Positions 56,347 through 64,000 of a stretch of 64,000 bases of DNA are shown here, in pieces. A program made the position numbers and the translations under genes. Numbering within the stretch: the first letter of the stretch is position 1; each line of letters opens with the position of its first letter. The notes under the pieces were generated by a model that was not told where the DNA came from, did not search any database, and saw nothing but the letters and a program-made list of their open reading frames with translations. This DNA is from WHSW01 sp963821025. Lineage in GTDB: Bacteria > Actinomycetota > Thermoleophilia > Solirubrobacterales > 70-9. Where the stretch lies: positions 496,001 to 560,000 of the forward strand of contig CAWGCG010000005.1 in the NCBI GenBank assembly GCA_963821025.1. The letters are read 5' to 3'.

Positions 56347-57027
56347 TCAAGCGGGGGCCGCGACCCGCCCGGGCACCGAGGCGAGCCATTCGCGCCAGCG
56401 CTTGACCCCCTCGCCGGTGCGGGCGCTGACCAGCATCGTCGCCACCCCGGGGTGGACAGTGTCGATGTTGTCGAGCAGTCGCTCGAGATCGAAGTCGAGG
56501 TGCGGCAACAGGTCGATCTTGTTGATCACGACCAGCTCCGACGCCCGGAACATCAGCGGGTACTTGAGCGGCTTGTCCTCGCCCTCGGTCACCGAGCAGA
56601 CCATGATCCGCGCGTCCTCGCCGATCCGGAACTCGGCCGGGCAGACGAGGTTGCCGACGTTCTCGACGATCAGCAGGTCGAGCTCAGCCAGCGGCAGCTC
56701 GCCGATCGCCGATCGGACCATGTTGGCGTCGAGATGGCACTCGCCGCCGAAACCGCCGTCGGTGTTCAGCTGGACGACCGGCAGATGGAGGGCGGCGATC
56801 CGGTCGGCGTCCATGCTGCCTTGGACATCGCCCTCGAGCACTCCGGCGCGAACCCCCTCGAGCCCGGCGAGTCCGCATTCGAGCAGCGTCGTCTTGCCCG
56901 CCCCGGGCGCGCTCATCAGGTTGACGACGGCGACCCGCTCGCGATCGAAGTCGCCGCGGTTGGCGTTGGCGATCGTCTGGTTGGCGTCGAGCGCGTCCTC
57001 GGCGACCTTGATCTTGGTCCGGTGCAT
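56347..57027 (-). CDS. hypB: hydrogenase nickel-insertion GTPase HypB
   Basis: HypB of 226 residues with P-loop Ser39-Ala-Pro-Gly-Ala-Gly-Lys-Thr46, the metal-site Cys97-His98 and Cys129, and Asn-Lys-Ile-Asp (guanine recognition). GTP-dependent nickel delivery with HypA. The N-terminus is short (Met-His-Arg-Thr-Lys-Ile-Lys) and has no His-rich nickel-storage stretch, unlike many HypB proteins. The His-rich tail of the Fur-family gene could take over that role (inference). Twelve bases downstream of hypA. Confidence 0.94.
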   Translation of the reverse strand: MHRTKIKVAEDALDANQTIANANRGDFDRERVAVVNLMSAPGAGKTTLLECGLAGLEGVRAGVLEGDVQGSMDADRIAALHLPVVQLNTDGGFGGECHLDANMVRSAIGELPLAELDLLIVENVGNLVCPAEFRIGEDARIMVCSVTEGEDKPLKYPLMFRASELVVINKIDLLPHLDFDLERLLDNIDTVHPGVATMLVSARTGEGVKRWREWLASVPGRVAAPA

Positions 57028-57039
57028 CGAGCCTCCTTC

Positions 57040-57441
57040 CTAGCCGCTCTGAGGCACTTTAGGCGACTCGTCGACGACCTCGATCGACTCCACCTCGAGC
57101 TCATCGCCGCGAATCACCTCGGCCCCGGCTCGCAGGCAGGCGGGGCAGCGAAACGCGGGCAGCGAAGGGGCGAGCTGCTCGTGCCCGGAGGCCGGCTCGG
57201 GCGCCGGGTCCCACTCGTGACCGCAGGTCTGGCAGCACATCCACGCACCGACGATCTCGAGCTCGAGCCGGGCTCCCTCGCAATCGGTGTCGCGGGCGAC
57301 GATCTCGAAGTAGAACGCGAGCGAGTCGGGCACCACCTGGCGCAGGCTTCCGATCTGCATGGTGACGACGCTGATCGGGCGGCCGCCGGCGTGGCGCAGG
57401 GCCGTGTCGACGATCGCGCTCGAGATCGAGAGCTCATGCAT
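57040..57441 (-). CDS. hypA: hydrogenase nickel-insertion protein HypA
   Basis: HypA of 133 residues. The N-terminal Met-His-Glu-Leu carries the nickel-binding His2. The zinc site is Cys70-x-x-Cys73 and Cys99-x-x-Cys102, with a spacer of 25 residues that is longer than usual (commonly about 12) and contains an extra His. It hands nickel to the large subunit with HypB. Three bases downstream of the protease gene. Confidence 0.93.
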   Translation of the reverse strand: MHELSISSAIVDTALRHAGGRPISVVTMQIGSLRQVVPDSLAFYFEIVARDTDCEGARLELEIVGAWMCCQTCGHEWDPAPEPASGHEQLAPSLPAFRCPACLRAGAEVIRGDELEVESIEVVDESPKVPQSG

Positions 57442-57444
57442 CCG

Positions 57445-57963
57445 CTAGCTCTCCGCGTAGGCCTCGTCGGTGCGCAACTCGGCGATCGTCTCGACCACCA
57501 GCGCGGCGGCGCGATCGACCGCCGCGGCCACCTGCGGCGAGAGCTCGAGGCTCATCTCCTCCTCGCCCCCGGTCGGCTCGCAGGCGACGATCACCACCTT
57601 GCCCGGCCAGCCGCCGGTGGTCTTGACGAAGCGCAGGACGGTCTTCGGGTCCATCCCGTGGGGGCTGACGACCTCGCCGTCGGCGATCGGCGCAAACTCC
57701 GATGGGTCGGGCTCGATCACGTACAGCGTCCCGGGTTCGCCGCCCTGGCGGCTGACGTCGACCAACAACAGCGCGTCGTAGCCGCGCATCACCTCATAGG
57801 CGAGGTCGAGGCCGCCGGTGCCGAAGTCGAGCACGGTGACCCCGTCGGGAAGCTGATGTCCTTCCAGCGCCTTCACCACGTGGCCGCCGAAGCCGTCGTC
57901 GCGCATCCACGCGTTGCCGATGCCCGCGACCAGGATCTGGGGTTGGCGCTCGGGCGGGCTCAC
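57445..57963 (-). CDS. hydrogenase maturation endopeptidase
   Basis: HycI/HyaD-type protease of 172 residues that trims the large-subunit C-terminus after nickel insertion. The conserved Gly-Ile-Gly-Asn-x-x-Met-x-Asp-Asp-Gly-Phe-Gly (15-27, with Asp23 where family members often have Glu), Asp53 in Gly-Leu-Asp-Leu, and Pro-His-Gly-Met near residue 100 match the metal-sensing ligands. GTG overlaps the upstream gene's stop (GTGA). Confidence 0.92.
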   Translation of the reverse strand: MSPPERQPQILVAGIGNAWMRDDGFGGHVVKALEGHQLPDGVTVLDFGTGGLDLAYEVMRGYDALLLVDVSRQGGEPGTLYVIEPDPSEFAPIADGEVVSPHGMDPKTVLRFVKTTGGWPGKVVIVACEPTGGEEEMSLELSPQVAAAVDRAAALVVETIAELRTDEAYAES

Positions 57964-59195
57964 GACTTCGCCGCGTCCTCCGCCGGCTCGAGCTCGCCCG
58001 CCTTGAAGAACAGGTAGCGGCCGGTCTCGCGAAACAGCTCCTGCGCGGGGTCGTCGTCGATCGTCACCGCGACATGGGCGCCGTCCTCGTAGTCGAGGTA
58101 GAGGCGCTCGATCGTCGCCGTGCGCCCGTCGAGCATGCGGTCGTAGACGTCGCGCTCGGTCCCCGGGCGCAGTACGACCTTGGCGCCCTTGCGGAAGGTG
58201 ACCCCGCCGATCTCGAGCGTCTGCTCGCCCGGGTTCGGGTGCCCGGGCTCGGCCGGCGGGCCGGGGTCGGGCGGCAGCGGCGGGGTCGTTTGATGGGAAG
58301 GATCGCCAGCGCTGGGCTCGAGCCGCCCGTGCAGGTTGATGATCTGCTCGGGCGTCGCCGTGTCGGCGCGCTCGATCATCGCCCTGACCGCCGGGTCCTG
58401 GGCTGCGATCTGCTCGCGCTCGGACTCGCTCAGCGCCTGCACGTGCAGCAGCAGCGCCTCCTCGATCTCGGTGTTGTCGAAGAGGTTGCCGAGGCTCTCG
58501 GGCGCGATCCGGGGATGCTCGGGCAACAGGATCGGCGCCGCGAGCACCGCATCGTCGGCCGGGGTGGCAAGCACCGGCCAGGTGTTGACGTTCTCACAGA
58601 CGGCGGCCGCGGCTCCGGCGACCCCATCGCGCTCGAGCGGTGAGATGAACTGCCCCTCGCTTGCCTCGAGTACGACGTTGGTCGAGAGCAGGCTCGCCAG
58701 CAGCGCGCCGGCGCGCTCGAGCCGCATCGCCTCCGCCGGGTCGAGCGCCGTGGTGTTGTGGACGCAGGTCCGGATCAGGGTGAGGCGGCGGCCCTCGGCA
58801 TCGACGGCGTCGAGCGGCTCGGCCCTCAGCCGCAGCCGGCCGCGAAGCGGCGTCTCGGCCTCGAACTCGAACTCGGCGGTGGCGCCGACGTCGGCGGCGA
58901 GCTCGGCCAGCGGGGTCGGCTCGACCTCGATCCGGCGCTCGACCGCCGTGTGGCGCTCCCCGGCGCCGTGCAGAAAGCGCGCGGTCGCCGACACCCGGGC
59001 CCCTTCACCGGCGGCGAGCACGCACTCGACCTTGACCCGATCGAAGGTGGTCGCCGAGCGGTCGGCGTAGGCGGGTGGGTAGGCGATTCCGAACGGGGTC
59101 GGGGTCGCGTTCTTGGTCGCGCCCGGCGTGTAGGGATAGAGCGCGTAGCCCTCATAGAGCAACGAGGAGACCAGCTGGTCGAGCTCTTCACTCAT
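57960..59195 (-). CDS. hydrogenase-cluster protein of unknown function (411 aa)
   Basis: A 411-residue soluble protein. The N-terminal part (about 1-200) is beta-rich with Leu-Leu-Tyr-Glu-Gly-Tyr-Ala-Leu-Tyr-Pro-Tyr. The middle holds a helical stretch. A Pro-rich linker (about 300-325) leads to a C-terminal domain (about 330-400, Gly-Ala-Lys-Val-Val-Leu-Arg-Pro-Gly). No cluster-binding Cys motif or membrane segment. Proteins of this type are found in actinobacterial hydrogenase operons, but I cannot name a function. ATG at 59195 overlaps the upstream gene by eight bases. Confidence 0.72.
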   Translation of the reverse strand: MSEELDQLVSSLLYEGYALYPYTPGATKNATPTPFGIAYPPAYADRSATTFDRVKVECVLAAGEGARVSATARFLHGAGERHTAVERRIEVEPTPLAELAADVGATAEFEFEAETPLRGRLRLRAEPLDAVDAEGRRLTLIRTCVHNTTALDPAEAMRLERAGALLASLLSTNVVLEASEGQFISPLERDGVAGAAAAVCENVNTWPVLATPADDAVLAAPILLPEHPRIAPESLGNLFDNTEIEEALLLHVQALSESEREQIAAQDPAVRAMIERADTATPEQIINLHGRLEPSAGDPSHQTTPPLPPDPGPPAEPGHPNPGEQTLEIGGVTFRKGAKVVLRPGTERDVYDRMLDGRTATIERLYLDYEDGAHVAVTIDDDPAQELFRETGRYLFFKAGELEPAEDAAKS

Positions 59196-59895
59196 GCTCG
59201 CGCTTCTCGTTCGCCTCCAGCAGCTGCTCGAGCACCGCGTCGAAATTTGGCAGGCCGCGCTCGGCCTTGCGGCGTTCGAGCCGCGCCAGGGTCTCGGTGT
59301 GAAGCGGCACCCAGGTGCGATACGGGTAGGCCGCGTCGATCGTCGCCCGCCAGACCTCGATCGGCATCCGAAACCGCGGCGAACGGTCCCAGGGGATCTG
59401 GACGATCTGCATCCGCCCGCCGCCGGCCTCATAGAAGACGGTGCCGTTGAAGTGGAAGCGAAGCGGCGCCTCGCCCTCGGAGAGGCCGTGGAAGTACTTG
59501 GCCGCCGCCAGCTCGAGATCGTAGGTGCACGGAACCACCATTTCGAACTCGTTCGAGCCCTCGAACGCCGGGACGAGCGTCTCCGCCTGGGCCCAACGAA
59601 AGTTGGTCGTCGTCGAGGCCCAGCGCTCGGGCTCGCCGAAGAGCTCGACCAGGCGCTCGCGGCTGGCCGGGTCGTACGGGCGCTTCGAGGGCTCGACCGT
59701 GATCACCGCGGTCAGCGCGATCGTGAACACGCGGCGCTCGGACGCGTCGGTGACCCGGACCTTGAACCCGACCGTAGGGGCGGCGGCGCGCTCGACCGGG
59801 TGCGCCGACAACACGTCGAAGTCGGGATCCGGCGCCTCGGCAAAGGGAGCCTGGTCGAGGTCCTCGGCGTCCAGATCGAGCTCGCCGGCGCTCAC
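59188..59895 (-). CDS. hydrogenase-cluster conserved protein (DUF6084-like)
   Basis: A 235-residue soluble protein with the pattern Phe-Lys-Val-Arg-Val-Thr-Asp near residue 44 and a C-terminal Trp/Arg-rich segment (Trp-Asp-Arg-Ser-Pro-Arg-Phe-Arg-Met-Pro). It resembles the DUF6084 family found with actinobacterial hydrogenases; the assignment is from memory of the family. No metal motif. The GTG at 59895 overlaps the stop of the 59892 gene (GTGA). Probably a maturation or assembly factor for this hydrogenase class. Confidence 0.75.
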   Translation of the reverse strand: MSAGELDLDAEDLDQAPFAEAPDPDFDVLSAHPVERAAAPTVGFKVRVTDASERRVFTIALTAVITVEPSKRPYDPASRERLVELFGEPERWASTTTNFRWAQAETLVPAFEGSNEFEMVVPCTYDLELAAAKYFHGLSEGEAPLRFHFNGTVFYEAGGGRMQIVQIPWDRSPRFRMPIEVWRATIDAAYPYRTWVPLHTETLARLERRKAERGLPNFDAVLEQLLEANEKREHE

Positions 59896-60566
59896 TCCGC
59901 CTTCTCCTGAAGCTCCGAGAAAAACGACCCGATCGCGCGCTCGACTCCGCTGCCGCCGGAGATCCCGTCCCAGTTCACCTTGATCAGACCGACCAGCCGG
60001 TAGCACTCGTCGATCGGCGCAATCGCGTGCTGTGCCGGCTCTGCCATCCGGTTGACGATCAGCGCCTCGGCGTCGGGCTCGAGACCCATCAGCACCGGGT
60101 TTTTGGTCCGCAGCTCGCGCCAGGTCTCGGTCTCGAGCTCCGACTCGGTGGCGCCGGCAGGGCTCGGGTAGAGAGCGACCACGCTGCCCGAGGCGCTCGA
60201 GTCGATGAAGAAGGCGAGCCCGATCGGGATCTGAAACGAGGCCCAGGTGTCGTCGGGGAGATCGAAGTCCTCGAGCCAGACCGTACGCGTCCCGGTCGGG
60301 CGCAGCTCGGCATCGCCGCCCCGGATCGCCAGACAGCTCTCGCAAGTGCAGAGGATGCGGCGGTCGACCAGGTGCAGCAGGTGGCGATGGTCGGAGTCGA
60401 GCTCCTTTCCGCAGAGGTCGCAGAGCTCGACCGGCCCGGCGGCGGTCGAGGCGCCGTTGAGCTGCGCCGACGTCTCGCCGGCTCCCGGCCGCGACAGCCG
60501 GCGCAGGTTCGCAACCATCTCGGCCTGCCGGCGCGCCGCCAGCTTGGCGTCGAGCTCGGCGCTCAC
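59892..60566 (-). CDS. hydrogenase-cluster Cys-rich protein (DUF5947-like)
   Basis: A 224-residue protein with an N-terminal metal-binding motif: Cys49-x-x-Cys52, His60/62/65, then Cys73-x-Cys75-x-x-Cys78. The remainder (about 85-224) is a beta-rich soluble domain. The layout suggests a zinc- or Fe-S-binding assembly protein and resembles the DUF5947 family found next to hydrogenase genes. The GTG at 60566 overlaps the upstream stop (GTGA). The metal and the role are not known. Confidence 0.78.
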   Translation of the reverse strand: MSAELDAKLAARRQAEMVANLRRLSRPGAGETSAQLNGASTAAGPVELCDLCGKELDSDHRHLLHLVDRRILCTCESCLAIRGGDAELRPTGTRTVWLEDFDLPDDTWASFQIPIGLAFFIDSSASGSVVALYPSPAGATESELETETWRELRTKNPVLMGLEPDAEALIVNRMAEPAQHAIAPIDECYRLVGLIKVNWDGISGGSGVERAIGSFFSELQEKAE

Positions 60567-61483
60567 GCAGGCAGCGCCACCCTGGCCCCGCCCGCGCCGG
60601 CGAGCAGGGGCACGGGCGCCAAGAGCAGCTGGTCGTCGTCGAGCGAGCGGCCGGCGCGAGGCAAGAAGAAGCTGCGCTCGCAGTGCGGGCAGGTGAGCAC
60701 CCCCTCGCTGAGCTCACCCGCGCCGAGCGCGCTGCCGCAGCCCGCACAGGCGTCGCGGAAGGCGAGCAGGTTGCCCTCGACCCTCGCCACCACGAGAGAA
60801 ACGTCGCCGACCTCGGCGCCGACGAGCTCCCCCTCGCCCACCCCGGCGACTCCGTCGAGGTCGAACCACGACGGCGGGCCCTCGCCGGTCGCAGCGACCT
60901 GGACCACAGGCAGATCCATCGCCCCCGGACCCGGGGTCGCCGGTGCCGGGGCGGCCACCGCGCCCTCGACCACGAGGCCCTCGAGGTCGGGCGCGGCCTC
61001 GTCGAGTGCCGACTTGATCGCCAGCTCGAGGGTCGAGGAGGAGGCCGGGCAGCCGTCGCAGCTACCCTCGAGCCGGATCCGCGCCACTCCGTCCTCGATC
61101 CCGAGCAGCTCGACGTTGCCGCCGTGCGACTCCATGTAGGGGCGCACGCCGTCGAGCGCCTCGGTCACCCGCTCGTCGAGCCCGACCGGGTAGAGGCCAT
61201 GGATCAGCATCAGGCTGGCGACGACCCCGTCGGCCGCCAGGCGGTCGCCGAGCTCGGTCGAGGCCGTGCTCTCGGCAACCGCCGCGAGGATCCGCTCGAG
61301 ACCCTCGCCGTAGAGCTCGATCACCGCCGCGACCAGCTCCTCGGAAACGCGGCGAGCCCCGGGATCGGAGATTCGCTCGACCTCCGCTGTCAGGTCCTGG
61401 ACGCGCTCGATCAGCTCCTCGGGATTGAACGCCGGCGGGCCGGCGCCGGCGCCGGACCCGCCGTTGCTTCCGTCTGCTGTCAT
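60563..61483 (-). CDS. NifU-like/Rieske-like fusion protein (electron transfer, HhyE-like)
   Basis: A 306-residue fusion. The N-terminal region is helical, residues about 105-175 are a NifU C-terminal domain with Cys142-x-x-Cys145, and residues about 195-295 fold like a Rieske domain. The second part has Cys246-x-x-Cys249 and Cys265-x-x-Cys268 where a classical Rieske centre would have Cys-x-His and Cys-x-x-His, so it probably holds an all-Cys [2Fe-2S] or rubredoxin-like site. Likely the electron acceptor of the hydrogenase. ATG at 61483, 22 bases after the large-subunit gene. Confidence 0.82.
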   Translation of the reverse strand: MTADGSNGGSGAGAGPPAFNPEELIERVQDLTAEVERISDPGARRVSEELVAAVIELYGEGLERILAAVAESTASTELGDRLAADGVVASLMLIHGLYPVGLDERVTEALDGVRPYMESHGGNVELLGIEDGVARIRLEGSCDGCPASSSTLELAIKSALDEAAPDLEGLVVEGAVAAPAPATPGPGAMDLPVVQVAATGEGPPSWFDLDGVAGVGEGELVGAEVGDVSLVVARVEGNLLAFRDACAGCGSALGAGELSEGVLTCPHCERSFFLPRAGRSLDDDQLLLAPVPLLAGAGGARVALPA

Positions 61484-61505
61484 CGGGCTGGCCGTCGCCG
61501 CTGCC

Positions 61506-63290
61506 TCAGCACATCCCGGTCGGGGTGTGCTGGACCTTGTGCACCCGCCCACCGCCGGTGTACATGTGCACCCCGCACGGCAGGCACGGGTCGAAGCTGC
61601 GCACAGCCCGCATGATGTCGACGCCCTTGAAGTTCTCCGGGCCGTTCTCCTCGAAGATCGGGGTGTTCTGCACCGCGTCCTCGTATGGGCCCGGAGTTCC
61701 GTAGACATCGCGCGTGCTCGCGTTCCACGGCGTGGGCGGATAGGGCTGGTAGTTGGCGATCCGGCCGCCCTTGATCACCATGTGGTGCGAGAGCACGCCG
61801 CGCGCCGCCTCGTGGAAGCCGACGCTAACCGCCTCCTCGGGCACCTTGAAGTCGTTCCAGCTCTTCGTTCGGCCGGCACGCACTTCGGTGAACGCCCGCT
61901 CCAGGCAGTGCAGCCCGATCAACGCCGAGTAGGCCTGGTGGTAGGTCCGGGCGCGGTCGCGCTCGATCGCGTTCGACTTCTCGGGGATCTCCCACTCGAG
62001 CTCCATCTCGGGCGCCGACGCCGTCCGCGGCAGCACCATCTGGATCGAGTGGCCGGTCGCCTTTCCGTAGCCGAAGTCGACCAGGCCCGCCTTCGCCGTG
62101 CACCACTGGCGCGCGAACGGGCCGCCGCCGGTGTCGCAGCAGACGTGGGTGTCGGTGCGGGCGTCGTACATCCGCGGCGAGACGACCCAGCTGTACTTGT
62201 CGGCGAAGTCGCGCTTCTGCGGCTTCGGGATCGTCACCTTGTTCCACGGATGGCGCGGGTCGACCGGGTTGCCGAGCGGGTCCTGAGTGACCAGCGGCGT
62301 CTCGGTCTCGACCCAGTCATCGAAATACGCGGAGCCGAGCAGGATCCGGATCATCAGGTTGATCTCGACCAGGTCGGTTGAGATCAGCTCGCCGCCGAAG
62401 ACGACGCCGGGCGTGACGTAGCGCTTGTTGCCCCACTCGTTCATCGTCTTGTAGTCGTAGTCGACGTAGTCGGGGTCGTCGAAGGCGCCCCAGTTGACCA
62501 GGTTGGTCTCGCGATAGCCGACCATGTCGTACCCCGGCAACTCTCTGAGGAAGAAGTCGTAGAGGTCGTCGTGCATCGGCACACTGCGCTTGGTGTAGTC
62601 GATGTAGCGCATCAGCCTCACGTAGTAGTCGGTCAACGTCTGATGGGTGATGTGCGCGCTGCAGCCGCCGGGCATGATCGTCGACGGGTGCGTGTGGCGT
62701 CCGCCGAACAGGCAGTACATCTCGCGCGTGTAGCGCGAGACCTGCAGGGTCTCGAGGTAGAACTCGCCTGTGAACGGGTTCAGCGAGCGCATGATGTCGG
62801 CGATCGTCCGGTAGCCGTGGATGTCGGAGTTCGGCGCCAGCTCCTGCTCGGCCTTCGCCAGCAGCGAGGGGTTGGTCTCGGAGACCATCTGCTCGCAGAA
62901 ATCCACGTTCGCCATGCAGTCGTTGAAGATCGCGTGGTCGAACATGTAGTCCGCTGCCTCGGCGAGGTTGAAGGCGAGGTCGCCGAGCGGCGGCGGCTTC
63001 ACCCCGTAGGCCATGTTCTGGTTCAGGCACGAGCAGGTGCAGTGGTTGTCACCGCAGATGCCGCAGATCCGGCTGGTGATGAAGTGGGCGTCGCGCGGAT
63101 CGATCCCCTTCATGAAGATGTCGAAGCCGCGGAAGATCATCGAGGTGCTGTAGCACTTGAGCACCTCGTTGTTCGAGAAGTCGATCTCGGTATGGATCCC
63201 GAGGCTGCCGACGATCCGAGTGATCGGATCCCACGACATCTCCTTGACCATGACCTTCGAGTCGCCGCGCGGTGTCTCCACTGTTGCCAT
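61506..63290 (-). CDS. hhyL: [NiFe]-hydrogenase large subunit, group 1h (actinobacterial high-affinity) type
   Basis: Large subunit of 594 residues. The nickel ligands are Cys76-x-x-Cys79 in Arg-Ile-Cys-Gly-Ile-Cys-Gly-Asp-Asn-His and Cys569-x-x-Cys572 in Asp-Pro-Cys-Leu-Pro-Cys-Gly-Val-His. The 19 residues after His575 should be removed by the maturation protease. The Gly-Asp-Asn-His context and the Pro-Cys-Leu-Pro-Cys-Gly-Val-His end are typical of group 1h (formerly group 5) enzymes, which oxidise atmospheric H2. ATG with GAGGAGA upstream; 18 bases after the small-subunit gene. Confidence 0.93.
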   Translation of the reverse strand: MATVETPRGDSKVMVKEMSWDPITRIVGSLGIHTEIDFSNNEVLKCYSTSMIFRGFDIFMKGIDPRDAHFITSRICGICGDNHCTCSCLNQNMAYGVKPPPLGDLAFNLAEAADYMFDHAIFNDCMANVDFCEQMVSETNPSLLAKAEQELAPNSDIHGYRTIADIMRSLNPFTGEFYLETLQVSRYTREMYCLFGGRHTHPSTIMPGGCSAHITHQTLTDYYVRLMRYIDYTKRSVPMHDDLYDFFLRELPGYDMVGYRETNLVNWGAFDDPDYVDYDYKTMNEWGNKRYVTPGVVFGGELISTDLVEINLMIRILLGSAYFDDWVETETPLVTQDPLGNPVDPRHPWNKVTIPKPQKRDFADKYSWVVSPRMYDARTDTHVCCDTGGGPFARQWCTAKAGLVDFGYGKATGHSIQMVLPRTASAPEMELEWEIPEKSNAIERDRARTYHQAYSALIGLHCLERAFTEVRAGRTKSWNDFKVPEEAVSVGFHEAARGVLSHHMVIKGGRIANYQPYPPTPWNASTRDVYGTPGPYEDAVQNTPIFEENGPENFKGVDIMRAVRSFDPCLPCGVHMYTGGGRVHKVQHTPTGMC

Positions 63291-63308
63291 CTCTGAATCT
63301 CCTCTTTC

Positions 63309-64000
63309 TTACGAGTAGTTGCGCGGCCTGTAGCCGGTTGTGAGCGTCGCCGCAGGCTTGCGCCATTCCGGCTCGACGTCGTACTTGTTCTTGATGTTGC
63401 GGTGACGGAAGGTCCTGAACAGCGGACCGAACGTGAACTTCTCCAGGTTCGCCGCCATCGAGCCAGCTTTGTCCTCGTCCATGAACGGCATGAACTTGTC
63501 GGGGAACCCGGGCATCGTGCAGGCCATGCAGATGCCGCCCACGTTGGGGCAGCCTCCGTAACCGTCGACCCAGCCGCGGACCGGGACGTTGCACTTGACC
63601 ACCGGCCCCTTGCAGCCGAGCTTGACCAGGCAGCGCGGGTCGTCGCCGTACTCGGTCGCGAACTGGCCCTCCTCGGCGAAGCCGGCCCGGTTGCAGCCCT
63701 CGCGGACCGTGCGGCCGAAGAGCCAGCGGGGTCGCAGCTGCTCGTCGAGGTCGGGCACCGGCGCGCGCCCGGCCAGGTGCAACGCGAGGTAGAGCAGCAC
63801 CTCGGTCATGTTGTCGGGCTGGGCCGGGCAGCCGGGGATGTTGACCACCGGCAGGCCGGCGACCGACTTCCAGTCCCAGCCGAGGTGGTCGGCCACCCCC
63901 ATGGCGCCGGTGGGGTTGTTCTTCATCGCCGGGATCCCGCCGTAGGTGGCGCAGGTGCCGATCGCCACCACGGCCGCCGCCTTCGGCGCCAGCCGGTCGA
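63309..64000 (-). CDS. hhyS: [NiFe]-hydrogenase small subunit, group 1h type (5' end outside the window)
   Basis: C-terminal part (about 230 residues) of the small subunit; the gene continues past base 64000. Ile-Gly-Thr-Cys-Ala-Thr-Tyr-Gly-Gly and Ile-Pro-Gly-Cys-Pro-Ala-Gln-Pro-Asp-Asn carry proximal-cluster ligands. Further Cys motifs (Glu-Gly-Cys-Asn, Leu-Gly-Cys-Lys-Gly-Pro and Gly-Gly-Cys-Pro-Asn...Cys-Met-Ala-Cys) are the medial/distal cluster ligands. The C-terminal Leu-Thr-Thr-Gly-Tyr-Arg is characteristic of this hydrogenase class. No C-terminal membrane anchor is seen. It should transfer electrons to the NifU/Rieske-like protein. Confidence 0.92.
   Translation of the reverse strand, partial: DRLAPKAAAVVAIGTCATYGGIPAMKNNPTGAMGVADHLGWDWKSVAGLPVVNIPGCPAQPDNMTEVLLYLALHLAGRAPVPDLDEQLRPRWLFGRTVREGCNRAGFAEEGQFATEYGDDPRCLVKLGCKGPVVKCNVPVRGWVDGYGGCPNVGGICMACTMPGFPDKFMPFMDEDKAGSMAANLEKFTFGPLFRTFRHRNIKNKYDVEPEWRKPAATLTTGYRPRNYS

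Noticed and set aside
1..64000. tRNA, rRNA, CRISPR arrays, prophage genes, insertion sequences and riboswitches
   Set aside because: None was recognised; in particular no cobalamin riboswitch fits in the 85 bases before cbiM.

Overview
The window is one contiguous piece of a very GC-rich chromosome. Genes are packed tightly, ATGA/GTGA start-stop overlaps are common, and GTG/TTG starts are frequent. The gene content suggests a soil-type actinobacterium: an ECF42-type sigma factor with DGPF proteins, a SigB/SigF-type sigma factor with STAS proteins, an AftD-like arabinosyltransferase-type protein, and a high-affinity group 1h-type [NiFe]-hydrogenase. A Thermoleophilia/Solirubrobacterales-like lineage is a reasonable guess, but this is inference; no rRNA or tRNA gene was seen.

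Layout. 0.1-2.3 kb: stress and regulatory genes (STAS protein, DJ-1/PfpI protein, SigB/SigF-type sigma factor, a small acidic peptide). 2.3-15.7 kb: CoA-thioester catabolism (epimerase, MerR regulator, class III CoA-transferase, BKACE enzyme, carboxyltransferase, enoyl-CoA hydratase, three acyl-CoA dehydrogenases), interrupted by a four-helix-bundle gene bracketed by inverted heptamer repeats and by the ECF42/DGPF set. 15.7-18.0 kb: a patchwork with a DUF4386-like protein and a 51-aa membrane protein, an acyl-CoA dehydrogenase tail relic, a SnoaL-like protein, a frameshifted epimerase remnant and a cupin. 18-27.4 kb: ABC-2 exporter, SDRs, second STAS protein, MBL hydrolase, acyltransferase, glycerol kinase, glycosyltransferase, small biotinyl carrier and second enoyl-CoA hydratase. 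27.4-30.8 kb: two secreted sulfatases. 30.9-36.2 kb: AlkA-type glycosylase and bioB-bioF-bioD-bioA. 36.3-39.6 kb: rubredoxin, NUDIX, flavin-binding, SCP2 and unknown proteins.

39.6-43.0 kb: a Co/Ni ECF importer (cbiM, PDGLE protein, cbiQ, cbiO) facing a Fur-family regulator that ends in a 69-residue His-rich tail. The tail has its own in-frame ATG and Shine-Dalgarno sequence, so the locus may make both a regulator and a free His-rich peptide. 43.3-52.8 kb: a translationally coupled envelope-glycan operon of two glycosyltransferases, a flippase-like membrane protein, a 1448-aa AftD-like GT-C protein, a condensation-type acyltransferase and a methyltransferase. 52.8-64 kb: the [NiFe]-hydrogenase operon on the minus strand, small subunit (cut by the window edge) to large subunit, NifU/Rieske-like protein, three poorly known proteins, maturation protease, hypA, hypB, a double-SIS protein and hypF. 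hypC, hypD and hypE are not in the window.

How it fits together: nickel would enter through the CbiMQO importer under the Fur-like regulator, be buffered by the His-rich tail, and be delivered by HypA/HypB to the hydrogenase. HypB here has no His-rich stretch of its own. No stretch above about 300 bases is empty; the longest gap (43042-43272) holds a palindrome and otherwise nothing recognised.
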